From Methylotenera sp. (GTDB lineage: Bacteria > Pseudomonadota > Gammaproteobacteria > Burkholderiales > Methylophilaceae): a stretch of 29,759 bases of DNA. The position numbers and the translations under genes are program-made. The DNA lies in the NCBI GenBank assembly GCA_027310735.1, contig DAIDAH010000004.1, forward strand, positions 1-29,759. The letters run 5' to 3'. Of this stretch, positions 15,572-23,033 are shown in pieces. The notes beneath the pieces are model-generated. The model was not told the DNA's origin. It worked only from the letters and a program-made list of their open reading frames with translations, and made no database searches. Every line of letters begins with the position of its first letter. The first letter of the stretch is position 1.

Positions 15572-18500
15572 TTAAGCGAGCGTTTTGTGCAAGTCTTGAA
15601 GTGACTCAACAGTCAACTCTTGCATGTGTGCCATACCGATACACGCAGCTTTAGCCCCTGCCAGCGTTGTATAGTAAGTTACTTTATTTTGTAGTGCACT
15701 ACGACGAATTTCATACGAGTCAGCTACAGCGCGTTTATCTTCAGTCACGTTAACAATAAAGCTAATATCGCCATTCTTAATCATATCCACAATGTGCGGA
15801 CGACCCTCTGCCACCTTATTCACCGAAGCCACATTCAGGCCGTTAGCCGTCAATGCTGCCGCCGTACCTTTAGTCGCAACTAAACTGAAACCTAGCTGGT
15901 CTAAAGCTTGCGCTATCTCAACCACTTTCAGATAGTCCTCTTTACGCACACTAATAAATGCACGACCGCCTTCAGGCAACTTGGTTGAAGCGCCAAGTTG
16001 TGATTTAAGGAAAGCTTCAGCAAAGGTTTTGCCTACCCCCATCACTTCGCCAGTTGATTTCATTTCAGGGCCTAAAATAGTATCAACACCTGGGAATTTA
16101 ATGAACGGGAACACGGCCTCTTTTACTGAGTAAAACGGAGGAATAATCTCATGCGTTACACCCTGCGTTTTGAGTGATGTTCCAATCATGCAGCGCGCAG
16201 CCACTTTAGCCAACTGCAAGCTACAAGCCTTAGATACAAATGGCACTGTACGTGAAGCTCTAGGATTCACTTCGAGTACAAATACCGTTTCACCTTGAAT
16301 CGCGAACTGAACGTTCATTAAGCCAACAACACCCAATGCTCTTGCCATTTGCTTGGTTTGCTCACGTAGTTCATCCTGCAACTTAGCGGATAGACTATAT
16401 GGCGGCAACGAACATGCAGAGTCTCCTGAGTGAACCCCAGCCTGCTCAACGTGCTCCATAATGCCGCCGATAATCACATCACCAGTATTATCACATAGCG
16501 CATCCACATCGACTTCTAAAGCATCATTCAAGAATCTATCCAGCAATACAGGAGATTCATTCGAAACTTTAACCGCCTCACGCATATAGCGCTCAAGCTG
16601 AGATTGCTCCTGCACGATTTCCATCGCACGACCACCTAACACATAAGAAGGACGCACCACTAGCGGATAACCAATTTCCAACGCCAAACGAATCGCTTCT
16701 TCTGGCGTTCTTGCTGTGCGGTTTGGTGGTTGCTTTAGACCTAATTCCTGCAACATTTTCTGGAAGCGTTCACGGTCTTCTGCTTTATCAATCGCATCAG
16801 GCGTTGTACCAATAATTGGCACGCCAGCTTTTTCCAAATCACGCGCTAATTTCAATGGTGTTTGACCGCCGTATTGCACAATCACACCTACTGGTTTTTC
16901 CAGCGCGACAATTTCTAGCACGTCTTCCAATGTCACTGGCTCAAAATACAAGCGGTCTGAAGTGTCGTAATCAGTAGAAACTGTTTCAGGATTACAGTTC
17001 ACCATAATTGTTTCATAGCCATCTTCACGCATCGCGAACGCAGCATGTACACAGCAATAATCGAACTCAATACCTTGTCCGATACGATTGGGCCCACCGC
17101 CCAAAATCATGATTTTTTTCTTATTAGTCGGTGCGGCTTCGCACTCTTCTTCATAAGTGGAATACATGTAGGCAGTATTAGTTGCAAACTCAGCCGCGCA
17201 AGTATCTACGCGCTTGTACACTGGACGAACTTGTAATGCCTGACGGTAAGCACGCACAGCATGCTGATCAGTATTTAATAACGTAGCTAACCGTCTATCA
17301 GAGAAACCACTGCGTTTTAATTTAAGCATAGACTGCTTATCTAAATCAGCGATCTGCTTACCTTTAAGCGCTTGCTCACGGTCAATCAGGTCTTTAATTT
17401 GCACCAAAAACCAAGTATCAATCTTAGAAATATCAAATACTTCCGCAACACTCATACCCATTCTAAAAGCGTCACCCACATACCAAATACGCTCTGGGCC
17501 TGGCACACCAATTTCTTTGGTAATGGTATCTAAATCTGTAGTTTTTTCATCCAAACCATCAACACCGACTTCCAAGCCACGCAAGGCTTTTTGGAATGAC
17601 TCTTGGAAAGTACGACCAATGGCCATTACTTCACCTACAGACTTCATTTGTGTAGTTAAGCGAGAATCTGCTTGCGGGAATTTTTCAAATGCAAATCGAG
17701 GGATTTTCGTAACAACGTAATCGATTGATGGCTCAAAAGATGCGGGCGTTGCACCACCAGTGATTTCGTTTTTCAACTCATCCAGCGTAAAGCCTACCGC
17801 CAGTTTTGCTGCGATTTTTGCAATTGGAAAGCCGGTAGCCTTTGAAGCCAAAGCAGATGAACGTGACACACGCGGATTCATCTCAATCACAATCATGCGA
17901 CCATCATTTGGATTAATCGCAAACTGTACGTTAGAACCACCAGTATCCACACCAATTTCACGCAACACTGCCAATGAGGCATTACGCATGATTTGATATT
18001 CTTTATCCGTCAATGTTTGTGCTGGTGCCACTGTGATAGAGTCACCGGTATGCACGCCCATCGGGTCCAAATTTTCAATAGAACAGATGATGATGCAGTT
18101 GTCCGCTGAGTCGCGCACTACTTCCATCTCATATTCTTTCCAGCCGAGCAATGATTCTTCAATCAACAATTCGCTGGTAGGTGAGGCATCCAATCCGCGC
18201 TCACAAATCGTCATGAACTCTTCACGGTTATAAGCAATACCACCGCCGCTACCACCCATCGTGAATGATGGACGAATAATGGCTGGATAGCCAATACTGG
18301 CTTGCACTTGCAAGGCTTCTTCCATGCTATGCGCAATCATTGAGCGAGCAGAACCCAGACCAATTTTGGTCATCGCTTCTTTGAACTTTTGACGGTCTTC
18401 GGCTTTATCAATCGCCTCTTTAGAAGCGCCAATCAGCTCAACATTGTATTTTTCTAATACACCGTGCTTATCTAAATCCAGCGCGCAATTCAATGCAGTC

Positions 18501-18778
18501 TGCCCACCCATGGTCGGCAACAAAGCATCCGGACGCTCTTTAGCGATAATCTTTTCAACCACTTGCCATGTCACAGGCTCAATGTAGGTCGCATCGGCCA
18601 TTTCAGGATCAGTCATGATGGTGGCTGGATTAGAGTTCACCAAAATAACGCGATAACCTTCTTCACGCAGCGCTTTACAAGCCTGTGCGCCAGAATAGTC
18701 AAACTCGCAAGCCTGACCAATAACAATTGGACCTGCGCCAATAATAAGAATTGATTTAATGTCTGTACGCTTAGCCAT
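15572..18778 (-). CDS. carB: Carbamoyl-phosphate synthase, large subunit
   Basis: CarB makes carbamoyl phosphate from bicarbonate, ammonia (channelled from CarA) and two ATP, feeding arginine and pyrimidine synthesis. The 1068-residue protein has the two duplicated ATP-grasp halves (RPSFTMGGSGGG in the first, RPSYVLGGRAMEIV in the second), the oligomerisation linker between them, and the C-terminal MGS-like allosteric domain where UMP and ornithine act in E. coli. The length is normal (1073 in E. coli). Its ATG overlaps the carA stop by one base (TAATG), a sign of translational coupling. Confidence 0.98.
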   Translation of the reverse strand: MAKRTDIKSILIIGAGPIVIGQACEFDYSGAQACKALREEGYRVILVNSNPATIMTDPEMADATYIEPVTWQVVEKIIAKERPDALLPTMGGQTALNCALDLDKHGVLEKYNVELIGASKEAIDKAEDRQKFKEAMTKIGLGSARSMIAHSMEEALQVQASIGYPAIIRPSFTMGGSGGGIAYNREEFMTICERGLDASPTSELLIEESLLGWKEYEMEVVRDSADNCIIICSIENLDPMGVHTGDSITVAPAQTLTDKEYQIMRNASLAVLREIGVDTGGSNVQFAINPNDGRMIVIEMNPRVSRSSALASKATGFPIAKIAAKLAVGFTLDELKNEITGGATPASFEPSIDYVVTKIPRFAFEKFPQADSRLTTQMKSVGEVMAIGRTFQESFQKALRGLEVGVDGLDEKTTDLDTITKEIGVPGPERIWYVGDAFRMGMSVAEVFDISKIDTWFLVQIKDLIDREQALKGKQIADLDKQSMLKLKRSGFSDRRLATLLNTDQHAVRAYRQALQVRPVYKRVDTCAAEFATNTAYMYSTYEEECEAAPTNKKKIMILGGGPNRIGQGIEFDYCCVHAAFAMREDGYETIMVNCNPETVSTDYDTSDRLYFEPVTLEDVLEIVALEKPVGVIVQYGGQTPLKLARDLEKAGVPIIGTTPDAIDKAEDRERFQKMLQELGLKQPPNRTARTPEEAIRLALEIGYPLVVRPSYVLGGRAMEIVQEQSQLERYMREAVKVSNESPVLLDRFLNDALEVDVDALCDNTGDVIIGGIMEHVEQAGVHSGDSACSLPPYSLSAKLQDELREQTKQMARALGVVGLMNVQFAIQGETVFVLEVNPRASRTVPFVSKACSLQLAKVAARCMIGTSLKTQGVTHEIIPPFYSVKEAVFPFIKFPGVDTILGPEMKSTGEVMGVGKTFAEAFLKSQLGASTKLPEGGRAFISVRKEDYLKVVEIAQALDQLGFSLVATKGTAAALTANGLNVASVNKVAEGRPHIVDMIKNGDISFIVNVTEDKRAVADSYEIRRSALQNKVTYYTTLAGAKAACIGMAHMQELTVESLQDLHKTLA

Positions 18779-19926
18779 TAGCCAGCCTTCCTTTCTTGCA
18801 TCATGCTAATGAATCGGTCGAACAAGTAGCTCATTTCTGTAGGACCAGGGCTTGCTTCAGGGTGCCCTTGAAAACTAAATGCAGGCTTATCTGTGCGTGC
18901 GATGCCTTGTAAGCTACCATCAAAAAGTGAGATATGCGTCGTTTTAATATTGGCTGGTAAACCAGCCGCGTCTACCGCAAAGCCATGATTCTGACTGGTG
19001 ATGTACACACGTTTTGTTTCAACATCTTGCACCGGATGGTTAGCGCCATGATGACCAAACTTCATTTTGTGTGTTTTTGCACCACTAGCTAACGCCAAAA
19101 GTTGATGCCCTAAACAGATACCAAATGTAGGGATACCTGTATCTACAATCGTTTTAATAGCTGAAATCGCATAATCACACGGCTCAGGATCACCCGGGCC
19201 GTTAGACAGGAATACACCATCAGGCTTATATGCCAACGCTTCTGCCACAGAAGTTTGCGCAGGCAACACCGTCACCTTGCAACCGCGCGAAACCAACATA
19301 CGCAAAATATTACGCTTAACACCGTAATCAAATGCAACCACATGAAACTGGGTCGATGGAGCCTCGGTAAAACCTTGACCTAGTGCCCACTCACCTTCAG
19401 TAAACTCATAAGCTTTATCACAAGTCACCACTTTAGCTAAATCCATACCGGATAAACCAGGAAAGCCAGCAATCAATGTCGAGGCCAAAGACAACGCCTT
19501 AGCTTCATCCACCTCACCTGCAATCACCACACCAGTTTGCGCACCTTTTTCACGTAGTAAACGTGTGAGTTTACGAGTATCAATACCCGCAATTGCAACA
19601 ATTTCATTAGCAACCAAGTAGTCAGCCAGCGATTGTGTGTTTCTGAAGTTACTGTGAGTAAGTGGTAAGTCGCGGATAATTAAACCGCTGGCGTAAACTT
19701 GTGCAGACTCAACGTCTTCCAGATTCACACCATAATTACCGATATGCGGATAGGTGAGCGTTACGATTTGTTTAGTATAGGATGGGTCTGTCAATATCTC
19801 TTGGTAACCGGTCATTGAGGTATTAAATACAACTTCACCTACAGCATGTCCAGAAGCGCCAATTGATATGCCACGAAACACGGTTCCATCTGCAAGTACT
19901 AGTATGGCAGGCAGGTTTTGCGACAC
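18778..19926 (-). CDS. carA: Carbamoyl-phosphate synthase, small (glutaminase) subunit
   Basis: CarA hydrolyses glutamine and passes ammonia to CarB. The 382-residue protein has the class I amidotransferase triad Cys271 (FGICLGHQ), His355 and Glu357 (FQGHPEASPGP), each two positions later than in E. coli. The start is GTG at 19926 with a perfect AAGGAG about 5 nt upstream, so it should be translated well despite the GTG. The gene has a strong promoter of its own and a leader of about 109 nt with a long hairpin. It follows the DUF2238 gene on the same strand. Confidence 0.98.
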   Translation of the reverse strand: MSQNLPAILVLADGTVFRGISIGASGHAVGEVVFNTSMTGYQEILTDPSYTKQIVTLTYPHIGNYGVNLEDVESAQVYASGLIIRDLPLTHSNFRNTQSLADYLVANEIVAIAGIDTRKLTRLLREKGAQTGVVIAGEVDEAKALSLASTLIAGFPGLSGMDLAKVVTCDKAYEFTEGEWALGQGFTEAPSTQFHVVAFDYGVKRNILRMLVSRGCKVTVLPAQTSVAEALAYKPDGVFLSNGPGDPEPCDYAISAIKTIVDTGIPTFGICLGHQLLALASGAKTHKMKFGHHGANHPVQDVETKRVYITSQNHGFAVDAAGLPANIKTTHISLFDGSLQGIARTDKPAFSFQGHPEASPGPTEMSYLFDRFISMMQERKAG

Positions 19927-19997
19927 AGTAACTCCTTGATTTACATCGTTAAATAATTTACATTCTTAAACCATCGTGAATAGATGGCAGATATGCA

Positions 19998-20029
19998 AAA
20001 CGGGAGGAGTTTGTATACTCTTCCCGTTT
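19998..20029 (-). promoter_or_regulatory. Hairpin at the 5' end of the carA leader
   Basis: An inverted repeat with 13-bp arms (19998-20010 and 20017-20029), one mismatch and a 6-nt loop. In the carA transcript it would begin about 6 nt after the predicted start and end about 71 nt before the GTG. On the minus strand it is followed only by TTTTGC, so it is at most a weak terminator. It could also stabilise the 5' end or end read-through from dapB and the DUF2238 gene. Confidence 0.6.
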
Positions 20030-20041
20030 CAGAATTAACGA

Positions 20042-20070
20042 ATTATAGCGAAAAAAAAGCGTATTATCAA
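20042..20070 (-). promoter_or_regulatory. Sigma-70 promoter of carAB
   Basis: The minus strand has TTGATA (20070-20065), a 17-bp spacer and TATAAT (20047-20042): 5 of 6 and 6 of 6 matches with ideal spacing. The predicted start is near 20035. The spacer contains a run of eight T residues. Confidence 0.8.
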
Positions 20071-20080
20071 TGCTGAACTA

Positions 20081-20695
20081 CTAAGCATTCATTAGCATTA
20101 ATTGTTTATCGTGCGCCTTTGCTAGAAAACACTGTGCAGCTATCGAACCAAGTAAAGCAACAAACATATCCCATTGCGTATCCCAAACATCGCCTTGTGT
20201 ACCTAAAAACGCATCGGCAGCCCCACCCTCATAGACGGCAACCCACCACTCAATAAACTCATAGGCAGCACTGATACTCAAGCAGATGCTACAAACAATA
20301 AAAAACAGCCACCGCCCTCTCACTAGCGGCGAGTTTCTTAGCAATATTTCGCGCGCAATAATGGCTGGCACAAAGCCTTGTACAAAATGCCCGACCCTAT
20401 CGTAATAATTGCGAGAGAGTTCAAACGTGTCTCTTAACCAATTAAATAACGGCACTTCAGCATAAGTATAATGCCCGCCAATCAGCAGAATGATTGCATG
20501 CACCAGCATAAGCACATACGCCAGTTGCGTAAACTCAAAGCGCTGATGTGTAGCTATTAAAATAGGGAGTGCAATGAGAATTGGGGCTATTTCTAACCAC
20601 CAAGTTAAACGCGACAGCGGTGAAAAAGCAGACCAAATAAATGAAAGTACGAGAATCGCACTCAGCAACAAGAAAAAGTGACGTTTTGACTGCAT
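20081..20695 (-). CDS. DUF2238 (YjdF-like) inner-membrane protein
   Basis: A 204-residue protein with about six hydrophobic helices and the conserved DUF2238 features NYYDRVGHFVQGF, AAYEFIEWW and GTQGDVWDTQWDM. These charged and aromatic residues within or next to helices are the family's most conserved positions. The function is unknown. ATG at 20695 is preferred over a TTG at 20710, where the only AAGG is in direct contact with the start; neither site is convincing. It begins 17 bp after dapB and lies between dapB and carA. Confidence 0.85.
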   Translation of the reverse strand: MQSKRHFFLLLSAILVLSFIWSAFSPLSRLTWWLEIAPILIALPILIATHQRFEFTQLAYVLMLVHAIILLIGGHYTYAEVPLFNWLRDTFELSRNYYDRVGHFVQGFVPAIIAREILLRNSPLVRGRWLFFIVCSICLSISAAYEFIEWWVAVYEGGAADAFLGTQGDVWDTQWDMFVALLGSIAAQCFLAKAHDKQLMLMNA

Positions 20696-20712
20696 CACTT
20701 TTTCAATCAACC

Positions 20713-21522
20713 TTAACGTAAGCCTAAAACATCTTGCATATCAAACAAGCCAACATTTTTAGCATTTAAAAACCTAGCTGCACGCAATGCACCTAAAGAA
20801 AATGTGGCGCGACTACTCGCTTTATGCGTAAGCTCAACGCGCTCACCGATACCAGCAAACAATACGGTGTGATCACCAACCACATCTCCGCCACGCACCG
20901 TAGCAAAACCTATGGTAGAAGGATCGCGCTCACCTGTAATACCTTCACGACCATACACAGCACACTGCTCCAAATCACGACCAAGCGCACTCGCAGCAGC
21001 CTCACCTAAACGCAATGCCGTACCAGACGGCGCATCCACTTTATGTCGATGATGTGCCTCAAGAATCTCAATATCATAGCCTTCGCTAAGCACTTTGGCA
21101 GCAGACTGCACCAAATTAATCAGCAAAGTCACACCAACACTCATATTCGGCGCAAAAACAATCGCGATTTCCTTTGAAGCTGCTTCAATGGCAGATTTTT
21201 GCTCGTTAGAAAACCCAGTCGTACCGATTACCATCTTCACATGATGCTTTTGACAAGCTTCAAGGTAACGCATACTGGCTTCGGGCCGAGTAAAGTCAAC
21301 CAACACATCCGCATCTTTTAACGCCAGATCAATATCATCGGTAATTCTAACGTTAGATGTTCGACCAAAAAACTCGCCTGCATCGTGGCCTAGTTGTGGA
21401 TTCTCACTTCTATCCAACGCTCCATGCAACACCAACTCTGCATCAGCAAATACACTTTCAAGTAATGCATGCCCCATGCGACCAGAACATCCAGCGATAA
21501 CAACCTTCAAAAGACTTGCCAT
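20713..21522 (-). CDS. dapB: 4-hydroxy-tetrahydrodipicolinate reductase
   Basis: DapB reduces the dihydrodipicolinate-type intermediate of the lysine and meso-diaminopimelate pathway with NAD(P)H. The 269-residue protein has the nucleotide-binding GCSGRMG (11-17), GTTGF (100-104) and the catalytic segment EAHHRHKVDAPSGTA with His157 and Lys161 (His159 and Lys163 in E. coli). The length is normal. The ATG at 21522 follows a TTTAGG with a short gap. It is the first gene of the dapB-DUF2238-carAB stretch. Confidence 0.97.
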   Translation of the reverse strand: MASLLKVVIAGCSGRMGHALLESVFADAELVLHGALDRSENPQLGHDAGEFFGRTSNVRITDDIDLALKDADVLVDFTRPEASMRYLEACQKHHVKMVIGTTGFSNEQKSAIEAASKEIAIVFAPNMSVGVTLLINLVQSAAKVLSEGYDIEILEAHHRHKVDAPSGTALRLGEAAASALGRDLEQCAVYGREGITGERDPSTIGFATVRGGDVVGDHTVLFAGIGERVELTHKASSRATFSLGALRAARFLNAKNVGLFDMQDVLGLR

Positions 21523-21611
21523 GACCTAAATACCTACCGACTTAAAATTTATGACTTAAAAAAATATTTTCTAAAAAACGCATTTGTTCAACATTGACAC
21601 ACACTAAAAGA

Positions 21612-22481
21612 TTAAAAACCAATCTTTTCTAGCATCCGATCAAAAAAACCTGGCGTGCCTTCAACCGGCAAATCTTTTGGCTTGGGAGGAGTTTTATTTC
21701 CCACTCGCGGAGCATCTACCACCACCTCATGCTTAGCCGCTTCAGCATCAGGTTTTAATGTTCGCTCTAGCTGCATACCTGACGAGGATTCAGGCACAGC
21801 CTTATCCGGCTCAGAAGTGCTTTCCTGCTTACTCTCCACAGGTTTCTGTTCAACCAGAGTCGCAGGGACAGCTAACTCAGGCGTAGCCGCAGGCTTAACG
21901 GATACGGGCTTAACTTCACTAGTTTCGGGCACCGTATTTTCTTTCATCAAATCCACAGACTTTTGAGTCGCCGCATGCGCTTTTGGCTCAGGATTATTAG
22001 ATGGAGGATTTTCTACCGGAGCAGCCTTAGGCAAATCAGCTTCATCTTTTTTCCAGAACATTAACTTGTGTAGCAAGCTTTTATCTTCTGGCTTAACATA
22101 AGGCTTAATCACTCGAGTACCGATATTAGCATTATCGTCAGACTGACTGGTATTACTGCCTGATGGCACGACATCACCACGCACCCGCTTCAAGAGTTCA
22201 TTATCAAAATCCAGAATCACTCGGCGCTGCTCAATCACTTTTCCGGCTTCACGCAACTGATAAACGTAATCCCAACGGTTACCATGAAAACTATCTTGAA
22301 TCAGGGGCGTACCCATAATGAAACGCACTTGCGACTTCGTCATGCCTGGCCGCAACTGCAGTAACATTTTCGACGTAACAACATTACCCTGCTGCACTTC
22401 AAGTTTATAAGGCTTTATCGTAGGCAATGCAGTACCACATGACGTGCACAGAAACACCATTAAAATGAAAACATAGCGCAT
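21612..22481 (-). CDS. bamE: BamE-like outer-membrane assembly lipoprotein with long C-terminal extension
   Basis: BamE (SmpA/OmlA) is a lipoprotein of the beta-barrel assembly machine. Residues 1-15 form a lipoprotein signal with Cys15 as the probable acylation site; the lipobox CTSC has Cys instead of the usual Leu at -3. Residues about 24-103 match the BamE fold (QGNVV, RPGMTKSQVRFIMGTPL, RWDYVY). About 185 further residues follow, against a usual total near 110. They are rich in Pro, Glu, Lys, Ala, Ser and Val, with two amphipathic aromatic patches (LLHKLMFWKK near 136-145 and FFDRMLEKIGF at the end). ATG at 22481 is chosen because the longer frame (to 22547) runs through the shared promoter region. 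It is divergent from fur. Confidence 0.9.
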   Translation of the reverse strand: MRYVFILMVFLCTSCGTALPTIKPYKLEVQQGNVVTSKMLLQLRPGMTKSQVRFIMGTPLIQDSFHGNRWDYVYQLREAGKVIEQRRVILDFDNELLKRVRGDVVPSGSNTSQSDDNANIGTRVIKPYVKPEDKSLLHKLMFWKKDEADLPKAAPVENPPSNNPEPKAHAATQKSVDLMKENTVPETSEVKPVSVKPAATPELAVPATLVEQKPVESKQESTSEPDKAVPESSSGMQLERTLKPDAEAAKHEVVVDAPRVGNKTPPKPKDLPVEGTPGFFDRMLEKIGF

Positions 22482-22509
22482 ATTATGACTTTTAATTTGA
22501 ATTGGCGTT

Positions 22510-22518
22510 AATATACCA
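22510..22518 (-). promoter_or_regulatory. Extended -10 promoter of bamE
   Basis: The minus strand reads TGGTATATT: a TATATT hexamer (5 of 6) with the TG of an extended -10 element, 28 bp upstream of the bamE ATG. No good -35 is present, as is common for extended -10 promoters. Confidence 0.5.
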
Positions 22519-22520
22519 CG

Positions 22521-22550
22521 TTGACAGCTATCCCAAAACACTGTCATTGT
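22521..22550 (+). promoter_or_regulatory. Possible fur promoter
   Basis: A perfect TTGACA (22521-22526) with an 18-bp spacer to CATTGT (22545-22550, 3 of 6). The start would be about 15 bp before the fur ATG. Its -35 lies 2 bp from the extended -10 of the divergent bamE promoter. No Fur-box-like sequence is evident. Confidence 0.4.
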
Positions 22551-22570
22551 TAATTGTGAGCGAGCTAATT

Positions 22571-22990
22571 ATGCATGATGAAAAAGACTTAAAAAACGCA
22601 GGCCTTAAAGCCACGTTACCAAGACTCAAAGTATTGAGCTTATTTGAAAACAGTAGAGAGCGGCATTTATCTGCTGAGGACATCTATAAAGTCATGATTA
22701 ACTCAGGCGAAGATGTCGGCTTAGCCACTGTTTATCGCGTACTGACCCAGTTTGAACAGGCTGGCTTACTCATTCGCCATCACTTTGAGGGCGGTAAAGC
22801 TGTATTTGAGCTGAATGCCGGCGGTCACCACGACCACATCGTTTGCGTAAAATGTGGGCGCGTAGAAGAGTTTTACGATGCTGAAATTGAAAAAAGACAA
22901 GAACGTGCTGCAGAGTCAATGGGCTTCACGATGCAAGACCATTCACTCACTATTTATGGCGTTTGTACCAAACAGCCCTGCTCGAAATAA
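22571..22990 (+). CDS. fur: Ferric uptake regulator Fur
   Basis: Fur represses iron-uptake genes when bound to Fe(II). The 139-residue protein closely resembles E. coli Fur through the winged helix (KNAGLKATLPRLKVL, DVGLATVYRVLTQFE) and the dimerisation domain (HFEGGKAVFEL, HHDHIVCVKCG). Metal-site residues seen are His86, His87, Asp88 and His89, plus Cys92, Cys95, Cys132 and Cys137 for the structural zinc. ATG at 22571 matches the family's N terminus; a longer frame to 22502 would start upstream of its own -35. It is divergent from bamE and convergent with recN, the usual betaproteobacterial arrangement. Confidence 0.97.
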   Translation: MHDEKDLKNAGLKATLPRLKVLSLFENSRERHLSAEDIYKVMINSGEDVGLATVYRVLTQFEQAGLLIRHHFEGGKAVFELNAGGHHDHIVCVKCGRVEEFYDAEIEKRQERAAESMGFTMQDHSLTIYGVCTKQPCSK

Positions 22991-23033
22991 TCTTGCATCA
23001 GCTTACACTCGCTAAAAACGAATGCGAAAGTCT

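Noticed and set aside
22502..22570. 23-codon upstream extension of fur
   Set aside because: It starts before the fur -35 element and adds residues absent from the family; the ATG at 22571 aligns with known Fur N termini.
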